Assembly: GCA_022561955.1 (NCBI GenBank)
Contig: JADFQF010000019.1
Span: 1 to 10,536, forward strand
Origin: Chloroflexota bacterium
Lineage (GTDB): Bacteria > Chloroflexota > Dehalococcoidia > SAR202 > UBA11138
Direction: 5' to 3'
Length of the DNA: 10,536 bases
Every line of letters starts with the position of its first letter. Position 1 is the first letter of the stretch. Shown one piece after another: positions 1-6,798 of this stretch. The position numbers were made by a program, and so were the translations under genes. Under the pieces are notes generated by a model that saw only the letters and a program-made list of their open reading frames with translations, had not been told where the DNA came from and did no database searches.

Positions 1-23
1 GAGAAGATCGTAGATTCTTCCGA

Positions 24-60
24 CGGGATTATTGTAATCAACCATTACATAAATTCCCCG
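24..60. repeat. Imperfect AT-rich palindrome downstream of the glycosylase gene
   Basis: TGTAAT at 33-38 and ATTACA at 44-49 form a perfect 6-bp inverted repeat around a 5-nt spacer. A looser outer pairing is possible between CGGGA at 24-28 and the TCCCCG at 55-60. It lies just past the stop of the minus-strand glycosylase gene. It is too AT-rich, and lacks the T-run on the minus strand, to be called an intrinsic terminator. It could be a weak hairpin at the 3' end of that mRNA or a chance palindrome in the AT-rich spacer that opens the window. Confidence 0.25.
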
Positions 61-81
61 ACAAATTTTGAATATTTTATA

Positions 82-1026
82 CTAATCTCGTCTTGAAAGG
101 AGTACGAGCTCCTCCAGCCGACCGGACCTCATGGCGGCGAAGAGATATACCGTGACGTAGCTGCGGTAAGGGGACCAGCGCTCCGAGTACTCCAGGATCT
201 CGTCTGCGGACATCGCGTTGCCGCCGTTTACGAGCATGCCCATGGCCTTTTGGAGGGCGATGTCACCATACGGGAAGCCGTCGGTGTGCCCCAGCGCCCG
301 TATCATGAGCCAATGGGCCGTCCACGGTCCCACGCCGCGTATGGCCGTCAACGACTCCACGACATCTTCCGTGGACCTGCCCCGTAACCCGTCGAGGTCC
401 AGCCGTCCCGATGCGACCATGGCCGAGATGTCCGTTACGTACTCCGCCTTGCGCTGACTGAACTTGATGGACCTCAGCGCGTCCACGCCGGCATTGGCGA
501 GGGCCTCCGGGCTTGGAAAGGCGAAACACTCCCTGCCGTCTATCGTCGCCCTGGGACCGTAGGTCTCGATCAGGGTCGAGCGCAGCATTCGCGCCACGTG
601 AGAGCTTATCTGCTGGCCGAGAATCGCCTGGATAATAGCCTCGTACGGAGACGCACGTGTGATATGTAGCCCGCGCATTGCCTTGACCAGCGGCGGCAGA
701 TGAGGGTCCTCGAGGGCTATCTCGTAGAAGGGCTGAACGTCATCGTAGGCCCCTAACGCCCATGCAGTCCGGCCGCGAGCGGCCTCTACGTCACCGTCTT
801 CCAGGCCCTCCCCGGCAACGTCCATCTCCAGCCTGGGAGCGTCGACCGATCCGATGGAGCGCACGGTCGTCAGAGCGATCTTGCCGCCGACGTCGGTGAC
901 GTGACGCAGCTCTTCGTTCTCGAAGGAATCGCTTCCATACCGGCCCCGAAAATACGTCAGATGTCCAGCCGTCAGACCGAAATCGAATGGAGGCGTGGGC
1001 TCTATCAAAGCAGGCTCTAGGCTCAC
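82..1026 (-). CDS. alkA: AlkA-type DNA-3-methyladenine glycosylase II (HhH-GPD family)
   Basis: The product is a 314-residue base-excision repair glycosylase expected to remove alkylated purines such as 3-methyladenine from DNA in the cytoplasm. An N-terminal AlkA-like region of about 120 residues comes first. The HhH-GPD core follows: ILGQQIS at 136-142, the helix-hairpin-helix with IRGVGPW at 229-235, and the catalytic aspartate D255 in GDIALQKA. The family ending WSPYRSY is at 284-290. The start is GTG at 1024-1026. It overlaps the TGA stop of the upstream membrane-protein gene as GTGA, and no good ribosome binding site precedes it, so translation is probably coupled to that gene. Length and motifs match the family, and no key residue is missing. 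The exact lesion range cannot be read from sequence. I am sure of the family and fairly sure of the AlkA subgroup. Confidence 0.9.
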   Translation of the reverse strand: MSLEPALIEPTPPFDFGLTAGHLTYFRGRYGSDSFENEELRHVTDVGGKIALTTVRSIGSVDAPRLEMDVAGEGLEDGDVEAARGRTAWALGAYDDVQPFYEIALEDPHLPPLVKAMRGLHITRASPYEAIIQAILGQQISSHVARMLRSTLIETYGPRATIDGRECFAFPSPEALANAGVDALRSIKFSQRKAEYVTDISAMVASGRLDLDGLRGRSTEDVVESLTAIRGVGPWTAHWLMIRALGHTDGFPYGDIALQKAMGMLVNGGNAMSADEILEYSERWSPYRSYVTVYLFAAMRSGRLEELVLLSRRD

Positions 1027-1637
1027 GGACTCAGTCTAAACGGCGGATACTCATCGCGCATTAATGCTGCGTAAGCCACTACGCGGAAGCTCCAGCGGTT
1101 GAAGCCGATAACGAGATCGTAGATATCTTGAGGGTAGCGTCCTTTGAACAGCAGAACCACCGCTGCAAATAGCACCAGGACGCCGGTCAGCCCTCCTCCG
1201 GCGCGAGGACCGGCTCCCCCGCTCAAGAAGGACATGACGATGTAGTGCGGGATGGCCAGCAGCCACCACTTGACGAAGACCAGACCCCTGGACAATCTCT
1301 CGGGATATTCGACCTCCAGGTTCGCCGGATAGTCCCTGCTCTCCAGGCTGAATGGCGGATACCGGTCGGTGCCGAGCGCGCTATAAGAGTAGAAGCCGAC
1401 CCGCCACGTCCAGCGCAACACGCCCACGTTAAAGCCGAAAATGCCCCTGGGATACCTGCCTGTGAACACGATAGCGAAAAATGCCACGACGGTCATCGCG
1501 ATGAAGGCAATCCATAGGAAGATGAGGACCACGATGTGCGGAATGATGAGAATCCATTTGACGAGCCATAGCCAACGGCTCAAGTCCGCTGAAAGCTCGC
1601 CTTCAACCGAGACCGGATAGATGCTCTGAGTTGCCAT
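1023..1637 (-). CDS. Membrane protein with two tandem DUF4389 repeats
   Basis: This is a 204-residue membrane protein of unknown function. It contains the same module twice. Each copy has a WLVKW/FVKWW-type segment running into a hydrophobic helix ending near IPH (residues 24-33 and 121-131). Each then has a second hydrophobic stretch, an FTGRYP/FKGRYP loop (58-63 and 164-169), an aromatic LRWTWRV/NRWSFRV segment (74-80 and 180-186) and a closing RYPPF/EYPPF (92-96 and 196-200). This pattern matches DUF4389. The start is ATG at 1635-1637, preceded 5 nt upstream by the strong site AAGGAGGG (minus strand, 1649-1642). The frame stays open to 1703, but that extension would begin in the -35 box of the gene's own promoter. 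It is first in an operon with the glycosylase gene, which overlaps its stop. A functional link to DNA repair is not evident. Confidence 0.8.
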   Translation of the reverse strand: MATQSIYPVSVEGELSADLSRWLWLVKWILIIPHIVVLIFLWIAFIAMTVVAFFAIVFTGRYPRGIFGFNVGVLRWTWRVGFYSYSALGTDRYPPFSLESRDYPANLEVEYPERLSRGLVFVKWWLLAIPHYIVMSFLSGGAGPRAGGGLTGVLVLFAAVVLLFKGRYPQDIYDLVIGFNRWSFRVVAYAALMRDEYPPFRLSP

Positions 1638-1674
1638 TTTGCCCTCCTTTGCATAGCGGTGGTCGTATGCGCCG

Positions 1675-1703
1675 AGTATACGCCGGGCGGAATGGCATGG
1701 CAA
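1675..1703 (-). promoter_or_regulatory. Sigma70-type promoter for the DUF4389-alkA operon
   Basis: On the minus strand, TTGCCA (1703-1698) and TATACT (1680-1675) are separated by 17 bp, each matching consensus at five of six positions. Transcription would start near 1668, about 30 nt before the ATG at 1637. This supports the short form of the DUF4389 protein. Confidence 0.65.
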
Positions 1704-1826
1704 TCGGGCGATAATGTCTCCTGCACTTTATCAATAGGCGAAGAAAAACTAAGACACTCTGGCCCTTGACGCCGGTCACTTCCCGACCCGTAGGGCACCC
1801 GCCGCATCGCAATGAAGGGCCGCCGG

Positions 1827-1835
1827 TGATATAAT
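1827..1835 (+). promoter_or_regulatory. Extended -10 promoter for the aminotransferase gene
   Basis: TGA followed by TATAAT (1830-1835) makes a perfect extended -10 element. The expected -35 position (TCGCAA, 1807-1812) is poor, which is normal for extended -10 promoters. Predicted initiation is near 1842, giving a leader of roughly 50 nt before the ATG at 1891. This promoter and the minus-strand promoter at 1675-1703 diverge within a 253-bp gap. Confidence 0.6.
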
Positions 1836-1890
1836 CGCGCCGCGGAGACGATAACGAACAGACGGAACGTAATCGAGGAGGGGCGAGAGC

Positions 1891-3177
1891 ATGCCGAGTA
1901 TTGATGAGCGCTACCTGGAGCTACACCCGAAGTCATCAGTCATGTCCCTGGAGGCCGAGGAGCTATTTCCCGACGGCGTGACCCACGACGGACGAAAATC
2001 GGCGCCGTTTCGCGTCTACATGGACCACGGCAAGGGACCCCGCAAGTGGGACATAGACGGCAACGAATACATCGATTTCCGGACGGGACACGGCTCCATG
2101 ATATTGGGGCAGGCCAATCCCGCCATCGTCCAGGCCGTGCAGGAGCAGGTAGCGAAGGGCACTCACCTTAGCGCATCCTCGGAGCTCGAGGTTGGTTGGG
2201 CCAAGCTGGTCAAGGACCTGGTCCCCTCGGCCGACAAGCTGCGATACGTCGGCTCCGGCACCGAGGCCATGATGATGACCTTCCGCATGGCCCGGACCTA
2301 CAGCGGAAAGACCAAGATAATCAAGTTCGACCAGGCTTTCCACGGCTGGGCCGACGGCCCCTTCGTAGGCGCGGCGAACGACAACCCGAACAACGGCATA
2401 CCCGACGGCGTCCGGGACACGATGATCGTGCTGCCCTACGACATCGCAGAAGTGGAGCGCACGCTGGACAACGATGACGATATCGCGGCCGTCGTATTCC
2501 AGGGCAACCAGGTCGTCAACCCCACGTTCATCGAGCAGCTTAGAGACCTGACGGCGTCGCGAAACACGATACTGATTTTCGATGAGGTCGTGAGCGGCTT
2601 CCGCTTTTCCAGAGGCGGGTGCCAGGGCCTTTACGGCATCATGCCGGACCTGACCGGCATGGCCAAGATACTCGCGGGCGGACTTCCAGGCGGGTGCGTT
2701 GCCGGGCGCGCGGACATCGTCGACACCATCGCGGCGGGCAAGATAGCCCATCCCGGCACGTTCAACGCCAACCCGCTTTCGGCAGCCGCGGGAACGGCCG
2801 CACTGACGCTGGTCAAGAACGAGCCCATTGGCGAGACGGCCGATGCCAGAGCCCAGCGGCTCAAAACTGGACTCAACGACATTCTGACGAAGATGGAGAT
2901 CCCGGGATGCGCCTACGGGGTGTCCTCCATCGTCCACATGCGCCTGGGCCTCGACCACGAGTGCGACCACGTCTACTGCGAGGCGGGCGCGCAGGCGATG
3001 ATGACGATGGGTAGCGACAGCACGGCCCTGCTCGGCCGGGCGACGGTCAACGAGGGAATATGGGGCAGCCCGACGAGCTTCATCCTCTCGGCCACCCACA
3101 CCGAGGCGGACATCGACCTTGCGCTGGAGAAGTACGAGAAGGCCATGCACGCCACCCGCAGCGAGGGCGCGATCTAG
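1891..3177 (+). CDS. Class III aminotransferase, glutamate-1-semialdehyde 2,1-aminomutase-like
   Basis: The product is a 428-residue PLP-dependent fold-type I enzyme of the HemL/class III aminotransferase group. Visible landmarks are the phosphate-binding GSGTEA (121-126), FHGW near 150-153, the cofactor-nitrogen aspartate D231 in FDEVVSGFR, and the Schiff-base lysine K259 in GMAKILAGGLPGG. HPGTFNANPL follows further on. The ATG has a strong site, GAGGAGGGG (1875-1883), 7 nt upstream. True HemL turns glutamate-1-semialdehyde into 5-aminolevulinate for tetrapyrrole synthesis. No heme or cobalamin gene lies beside this one, and it appears to be transcribed alone, so it may be a HemL-like paralogue acting on another amino or keto acid. 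Family assignment is firm; the substrate is open. Confidence 0.85.
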   Translation: MPSIDERYLELHPKSSVMSLEAEELFPDGVTHDGRKSAPFRVYMDHGKGPRKWDIDGNEYIDFRTGHGSMILGQANPAIVQAVQEQVAKGTHLSASSELEVGWAKLVKDLVPSADKLRYVGSGTEAMMMTFRMARTYSGKTKIIKFDQAFHGWADGPFVGAANDNPNNGIPDGVRDTMIVLPYDIAEVERTLDNDDDIAAVVFQGNQVVNPTFIEQLRDLTASRNTILIFDEVVSGFRFSRGGCQGLYGIMPDLTGMAKILAGGLPGGCVAGRADIVDTIAAGKIAHPGTFNANPLSAAAGTAALTLVKNEPIGETADARAQRLKTGLNDILTKMEIPGCAYGVSSIVHMRLGLDHECDHVYCEAGAQAMMTMGSDSTALLGRATVNEGIWGSPTSFILSATHTEADIDLALEKYEKAMHATRSEGAI

Positions 3178-3211
3178 CTTTCAAAAACAACGACAACACA
3201 GAAAGAAAAAG

Positions 3212-3241
3212 AAGGGGGCGGCTGATGGAGCCGCCCCTTTT
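3212..3241. terminator. Strong intrinsic terminator, probably bidirectional
   Basis: GGGGCGGCT (3215-3223) pairs perfectly with AGCCGCCCC (3229-3237) around a GATGG loop. AAG on the left and TTT on the right extend the stem, and a TTTT run (3238-3241) follows. It ends the aminotransferase gene, which stops at 3177. The A-rich sequence at 3201-3213 gives a T-rich tail when read on the minus strand. The hairpin can therefore also stop transcription arriving from the convergent LLM gene, which ends at 3291. Confidence 0.85.
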
Positions 3242-3256
3242 AATCCACGATATTTG

Positions 3257-3280
3257 GTGTCTGAGCTCGTTCCCAGACAC
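3257..3280 (-). repeat. Inverted repeat just past the LLM gene stop
   Basis: GTGTCTG (3257-3263) and CAGACAC (3274-3280) form a perfect 7-bp stem with a 10-nt loop, 11 bp beyond the minus-strand LLM stop codon. There is no T-run on the minus side, so it is at most a helper or mRNA 3'-end hairpin upstream of the stronger terminator at 3212-3241. Confidence 0.35.
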
Positions 3281-3290
3281 TCTCGAATGA

Positions 3291-4220
3291 TCACGCAACC
3301 AGCGGTATCACGCGTTCCTGGAATAGCTCGAGCTGCCGGACCTCGTCCTCCACGGGCCAGAGATAAATGCGCTGAGCGCCCGCGGCCTGGTACGCGGAAA
3401 GCTTCTCGGCGCACTCCTCTGCCGAGCCAACGGGCAGGCGCTCCCTGAGCTCCTCCTCCGGCCGATTGATCGCGGGCGCGATGATATCGCGAATCACTCT
3501 TTCGGCTACACCCTGGTCCTCCGTGACGTAGCAGAACATCGTGGCGATGGCGTCCGGAAAAACGCCGGAGTCTTTGCCCGCATCACCGAGGTACCCATCG
3601 AGTCGGGCCCTCCCCTCCTGAAACATCTCGGGCGTCGTGTTGTACGCCGACGCCAACCAGCCATCGCCCAGGCGGGCGACCCTTCGAAGTCCCGCGGGAG
3701 ATCCCCAGCTTCCCAGCCATATGGGAGGACCAGGCTGTTGCCTTGGACGTGGCTCCATCTCGACGCCTTCGGTCGAGTAATAGCTGCCCTTGAATTCCGT
3801 CCCTTCTTTGCTCCACAGGGCACGCATCGTCTCCACGGCCTCGTCCAGGCGCTTCCAGCGCTCCTCGAAGGGTATGCCCACCGCGGAGTAGTCGCGTTGC
3901 GAAGAGCCGGGTCCCACGCCGACCGTGAGCCTTCCCTCCGAGAGAATGTCGATCGCCGAAAGAGTCTTCGCCATAGCCACCGGGCCCCTCACGATAGGCA
4001 GGGACACCGTGGTAGCGAACCCGATTGACGATGTTGAAGCTATCACCGAGGCCAGCGCGGTCGGGCCGTCCATCCAGGGCTTGGGAAAGAGCAGATGGTC
4101 ATTGGCGCACAAGGTCCCGTAGCCGAGCCGTTCCGCGGTCTCGCTATAGTCGATGATCTGCTTCAGCGACGTGCCTTTGCCCGTGAAGTCAATCAAAGGA
4201 AGGTGGGCGCCATACTCCAT
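3291..4220 (-). CDS. LLM-class flavin/F420-dependent oxidoreductase
   Basis: This is a 309-residue luciferase-like monooxygenase-fold (TIM barrel) protein. It uses FMN or coenzyme F420 in the family; which one cannot be decided here. Features include the N-terminal GAHLPLIDF strand (4-12), ERLGYGTLCANDHLL (30-44), the family signature GRLTVGVGPGS (96-106), the PGPPIWLGSWGSP segment (163-175) and RLGDGW (183-188). Length is typical. The ATG has GGAGG (4230-4226) 5 nt upstream. It is second in an operon, 58 bp behind the cyclase-family gene, so the pair probably act on one substrate or pathway. Members of this family carry out hydride transfer or oxygenation on very varied substrates, and the actual reaction is unknown. 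Family confidence is high. Confidence 0.85.
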   Translation of the reverse strand: MEYGAHLPLIDFTGKGTSLKQIIDYSETAERLGYGTLCANDHLLFPKPWMDGPTALASVIASTSSIGFATTVSLPIVRGPVAMAKTLSAIDILSEGRLTVGVGPGSSQRDYSAVGIPFEERWKRLDEAVETMRALWSKEGTEFKGSYYSTEGVEMEPRPRQQPGPPIWLGSWGSPAGLRRVARLGDGWLASAYNTTPEMFQEGRARLDGYLGDAGKDSGVFPDAIATMFCYVTEDQGVAERVIRDIIAPAINRPEEELRERLPVGSAEECAEKLSAYQAAGAQRIYLWPVEDEVRQLELFQERVIPLVA

Positions 4221-4278
4221 TACAGCCTCCGTACGGGCATTGCCAGTCCCTCCAAGCTTCGGCTCATGCCTTCGACGC

Positions 4279-5205
4279 TTAGAAGACGGCGATGGGATTG
4301 ACGGGAGAGCCTGTGCCGCCGATGACGTTCAACGGGTTTATCGTGATCATGAACTCGTAGCGGCCCTCTTCGGCGCAAGCATTCGCCAGTGGCTCGAGCA
4401 GCGCGTTATCCAGGAGGGCGACACCGTAGGCGAAGATGACCCCGTGAACGCTCCATCCCAGCCCGTAATCGTTGGGAGAGGCGTCCATCATGTCCCAGCC
4501 CAGTATGGACATATCGTTGTCTCGAACGAATGGCAGGCATGATGTGTGCAATCCCGGCCTGGGCTCGTTGGTGACCGAGTTGGCCCAGACGCCGCCGTGG
4601 TCTGCTGCGTAGGCCTCACGACCGCTGTAGACGAATACGGCGTCTCCCGCTTCCAACGTCACGCCCTGCTCCTTTGCGATGTCCTCGAGTTCCCAACCGT
4701 GGACTGGCTCCTCGACCGTTACGTAGGGCTTGCCTCGGTGCTTCGGCACATCGAGAAGGACTCCACGAGTGAGTATGCCGTCGCTCCACTGGTCAATCGT
4801 GCCGTAGTTGGCGCCGTCGAAGCTCAGGGTCTCCGAAGGCTTTCGTCCGTCCCACATGCCCGCCTCGTCCCAAACATGGCATAGGGCGTCGATATGAGTG
4901 GCCGATGTGCCGTGATACAGAATTCCGTAGAAGTCCACCGCGGCCCCGCAGTTGTTGGGCCGCTCCCACACGCTCATGTAGTGCTGAGCAGGCCGGGGGT
5001 TCTCCGCTGAAGGCGTGACGGGAAAGGGCCTGCTGAGCGAGACGGTGCGGCCCTTGCTGACGAGCTGCGCCGCCTTCAAGCGCTTGCCCTCCGTTATGAG
5101 GTTCATGGCTCCCGCCGAGCCCTTATCGCCCCAGCGGCCCCAGTTGCGGCGCTCCCTGAGATAAGACATCACCTCTTCCTGGGTGGGTAGCTGTCGGTCG
5201 GCCAT
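4279..5205 (-). CDS. Cyclase-family (kynurenine formamidase-like) metal-dependent hydrolase
   Basis: This is a 308-residue protein of the cyclase/KynB superfamily, whose members hydrolyse amide or lactone-like bonds with bound divalent metal. The metal-binding signature is visible as HGTSATHIDALCH, with H98, H104, D106 and H110 as candidate ligands. It departs slightly from the usual HxGTHxDxPxH: two extra residues lie before the second His, and Leu-Cys replaces Pro-x. Other family-like segments are ILTRGVLLDVP (144-154), LEAGDAVFVYSGRE (184-197) and GLHTSCLPFV (218-227). The ATG has GGAGGT on the minus strand (5214-5209) close upstream. It is the first gene of the operon, ahead of the LLM oxidoreductase. 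It is longer than classical KynB (about 210 residues) and no tryptophan-pathway neighbours are present, so a kynurenine role is not supported. Confidence 0.8.
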   Translation of the reverse strand: MADRQLPTQEEVMSYLRERRNWGRWGDKGSAGAMNLITEGKRLKAAQLVSKGRTVSLSRPFPVTPSAENPRPAQHYMSVWERPNNCGAAVDFYGILYHGTSATHIDALCHVWDEAGMWDGRKPSETLSFDGANYGTIDQWSDGILTRGVLLDVPKHRGKPYVTVEEPVHGWELEDIAKEQGVTLEAGDAVFVYSGREAYAADHGGVWANSVTNEPRPGLHTSCLPFVRDNDMSILGWDMMDASPNDYGLGWSVHGVIFAYGVALLDNALLEPLANACAEEGRYEFMITINPLNVIGGTGSPVNPIAVF

Positions 5206-5306
5206 TTCAAACCTCCATATCCATGGGCATATCTACGGCTCTGGGCCTCGCATCGGCCTGAATCCCGTGGCGATGGGCAGTCGCCGCCATCGCCTCGATT
5301 GGAGTG

Positions 5307-5334
5307 ATTATACCCGGCATCATTCTGAAAGCAA
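5307..5334 (-). promoter_or_regulatory. Promoter for the cyclase-LLM operon
   Basis: On the minus strand TTGCTT (5334-5329) and a perfect TATAAT (5312-5307) are 16 bp apart. Initiation near 5300 would give a leader of about 95 nt before the ATG at 5205. Confidence 0.55.
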
Positions 5335-5348
5335 CTTCGGATAACAGA

Positions 5349-5371
5349 GGCCGAGCAACGTAGTCTCGGTC
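5349..5371. promoter_or_regulatory. Candidate operator between two divergent promoters
   Basis: GGCCGAG (5349-5355) and CTCGGTC (5365-5371) form an inverted repeat with a 9-nt spacer; six of seven pairs are Watson-Crick and one is G-T. It sits between the -35 boxes of the minus promoter (5329-5334) and the plus promoter (5396-5401), where a dimeric regulator could affect both. No regulator gene is adjacent, and the match could be chance. Confidence 0.25.
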
Positions 5372-5395
5372 ATGCCTGTAGTGCCGACCTTTGCG

Positions 5396-5424
5396 TTGAC
5401 ACTGCCATGCTATAGCCGTATTAT
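5396..5424 (+). promoter_or_regulatory. Near-perfect sigma70 promoter for the uspA-HAD operon
   Basis: A perfect TTGACA (5396-5401) is followed after exactly 17 bp by TATTAT (5419-5424), five of six matches to TATAAT. Predicted initiation near 5431 gives a leader of about 80 nt that contains a run of eight T (5442-5449). The promoter lies downstream of the in-frame ATG at 5372, so that ATG cannot be the start used from this promoter. Confidence 0.75.
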
Positions 5425-5509
5425 TCGGTTTCCGGACAAGCTTTTTTTTGTAGGTTCCAGCGCACTCACGGTTACATCGCAACGACGACGAAGCGAGGGA
5501 GAGCTCCCA

Positions 5510-5974
5510 GTGTATTCATGTATATTAGTTCCTCTGGACGGCTCCAAGCTGGCCGAGAAGGCACTGGCACACGCGGAAGGACTGGCCAAGTCCTCCGGTG
5601 CTTCCGTTCACCTGCTGATGTCGATGTCCCGGCATTACGGCGGCGAGACGCCCATTGGCGGAGGTCTGGAGTCCGACCAGAGCGTGGCCCGCACGGCAGA
5701 GCTGGGCAGACAGCTGGAGGAGGCGGAAATCCAGACGGCACAGCAGTATTTGGACCACACCGCAACCAACCTGAAGAACTTGGGACTCGAGACGATCGTT
5801 GAGCTGACCACCGGCCCGGCCCATGAGCACGTGATCGACTACGCGAAACAGCACGGCGTGGACCTGATAGTAATGTCCACGCACGGCCACGGGGGTCTCA
5901 AGCGAATGTTGCTGGGAAGCACCACCGACAGGGTTATTCGCTCGGGTGAAGTGCCCGTTCTGGTCGTGCCGTAG
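5510..5974 (+). CDS. Universal stress protein (UspA family, single domain)
   Basis: This is a 154-residue cytoplasmic protein of the Usp fold, usually dimeric and ATP-binding, linked in the family to stress and dormancy responses. The first strand, YSCILVPLDGS (2-12), supplies the nucleotide-contacting aspartate D10. The C-terminal ATP loop is STHGHGGLKRMLLGS (123-137), matching x-2X-G-9X-G-S with G126, G136 and S137. The first glycine of the classical motif is Ser123 here, a common variant. The start chosen is GTG at 5510, with GAGGGA (5495-5500) 9 nt upstream. The open frame reaches back to an ATG at 5372, but that lies before the promoter, and the added residues do not fit the Usp N-terminus. 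A HAD hydrolase gene follows after 21 nt, so the two are probably co-transcribed. Family assignment is very firm; the specific role is unknown. Confidence 0.9.
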   Translation: MYSCILVPLDGSKLAEKALAHAEGLAKSSGASVHLLMSMSRHYGGETPIGGGLESDQSVARTAELGRQLEEAEIQTAQQYLDHTATNLKNLGLETIVELTTGPAHEHVIDYAKQHGVDLIVMSTHGHGGLKRMLLGSTTDRVIRSGEVPVLVVP

Positions 5975-5995
5975 CCACGTTAGGAGCGCTGGAAA

Positions 5996-6709
5996 TTGGA
6001 TATATCTGGGATCAAGGCCTTGACCTTTGACGTATTTGGCACCGTCGTAGACTGGCGGAGCAGCATCACACGCGAGGGACGTCGACTCGGAGAAGCACGG
6101 GGCATCGACTTGGACTGGTCGGCGTTCGCTGACGACTGGCGCGCCGGCTACGGACCATCCATGAGCCGTGTGCGGAAGGGAGAGCTGCCGTGGACCAATA
6201 TCGACGCGTTGCACCGAATGGTCCTGGATGAGCTCTTGGAGAAGCACGGAGTCACCGGACTAACAGAGGAAGAGAAGGTCGATTTCAACAAGGCCTGGCA
6301 CAGGCTCACTCCCTGGCCCGATTCGGTATCCGGACTCACCCGCCTGAAGAAGAGATTCGTTCTCGCGACCCTCTCCAACGGAAACGTGGCGCTGCTGACC
6401 AATATGGCCAAGAACGCCGGTCTGCCCTGGGACTGCATTTTATCAGCGGAGCTTTTCAAGCACTACAAGCCCGACCCGGAAGCCTATCAAGGCGCGGCGA
6501 GCCTGCTGGGGCTGGAGCCCGGCGAGGTGATGATGGTCGCGGCTCACCAGAACGACCTTCGCTCGGCACAGAAGGCGGGCCTGAAGGCCGCGTTCGTTCC
6601 CAGGCCCGACGAGTTCGGTCCGGAGCGCGACGTGGACACGACGCCGGACCCCGCCTTCGATTTCGTTGCGTCGAGCTTCGAGGAGCTCGCAACGAAGCTG
6701 GGAACGTAG
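5996..6709 (+). CDS. HAD-superfamily hydrolase, type II (haloacid dehalogenase-like)
   Basis: This is a 237-residue HAD hydrolase of the group that contains L-2-haloacid dehalogenases. Motif I is FDVFGTVVDW (11-20) with nucleophile D12; like dehalogenases and unlike phosphatases it has F-G instead of D-G after the nucleophile. Motif II is LSNGN (126-130), motif III is K158 in HYKPD, and motif IV is AAHQND (182-187) with D187. Residues 47-56, including W48 and R49, align by eye with the substrate-carboxylate arginine region of L-2-haloacid dehalogenase. The start is TTG at 5996 with AGGAG (5982-5986) 9 nt upstream; no ATG near the motif-I strand is available. It probably forms an operon with the stress-protein gene. 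Dehalogenase activity is plausible, but many relatives act on other substrates. Confidence 0.8.
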   Translation: MDISGIKALTFDVFGTVVDWRSSITREGRRLGEARGIDLDWSAFADDWRAGYGPSMSRVRKGELPWTNIDALHRMVLDELLEKHGVTGLTEEEKVDFNKAWHRLTPWPDSVSGLTRLKKRFVLATLSNGNVALLTNMAKNAGLPWDCILSAELFKHYKPDPEAYQGAASLLGLEPGEVMMVAAHQNDLRSAQKAGLKAAFVPRPDEFGPERDVDTTPDPAFDFVASSFEELATKLGT

Positions 6710-6713
6710 ACGA

Positions 6714-6766
6714 GGGTACGGGGTATAGGGTACGGGGGTACGGGGTAGAGGTACGCGGGTACGGGG
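6714..6766 (+). repeat. GGTACG tandem-like repeat with G-quadruplex pattern
   Basis: Five copies of GGTACG begin at 6715, 6729, 6737, 6750 and 6758, spaced 14, 8, 13 and 8 nt, almost all followed by a G-run. The G-runs at 6720-6723, 6728-6730, 6734-6738 and 6742-6745 are separated by loops of 4, 3 and 3 nt, which fits the standard G3+N1-7 quadruplex rule on the plus (non-template) strand. The block fills the gap between the HAD stop (6709) and the dehydrogenase promoter. It may fold at the 3' end of the upstream mRNA, or be a slippage-expanded simple repeat. Confidence 0.7.
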
Positions 6767-6798
6767 TTTTGGGTCGGGCGAGGGCCGCGAAGGGCAGG

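Noticed and set aside
1963..3150. A 395-codon open frame antisense to the aminotransferase gene
   Set aside because: It lies entirely within a well-recognised gene, has no recognisable domain, and long antisense frames are common in GC-biased coding DNA.
5442..5449. Run of eight T as an intrinsic terminator or attenuator before uspA
   Set aside because: No stable hairpin lies between the predicted transcript start near 5431 and the T-run.
5207..5482. A 91-codon minus-strand frame ending 1 nt before the cyclase gene start, suggesting translational coupling
   Set aside because: The predicted operon promoter (-10 at 5312-5307) lies inside it, its upstream part overlaps the opposing uspA promoter, and the product resembles nothing I know. 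The close junction is probably chance around the GGAGGT ribosome site.
5372..5509. Upstream in-frame extension of the universal stress protein from ATG 5372
   Set aside because: It begins before the TTGACA/TATTAT promoter and the extra residues do not match the Usp N-terminus; GTG at 5510 has a suitable ribosome site.
5525..6247. A 240-codon minus-strand frame across the uspA and HAD genes
   Set aside because: It overlaps two clear genes with intact motifs and reads as low-information antisense translation.
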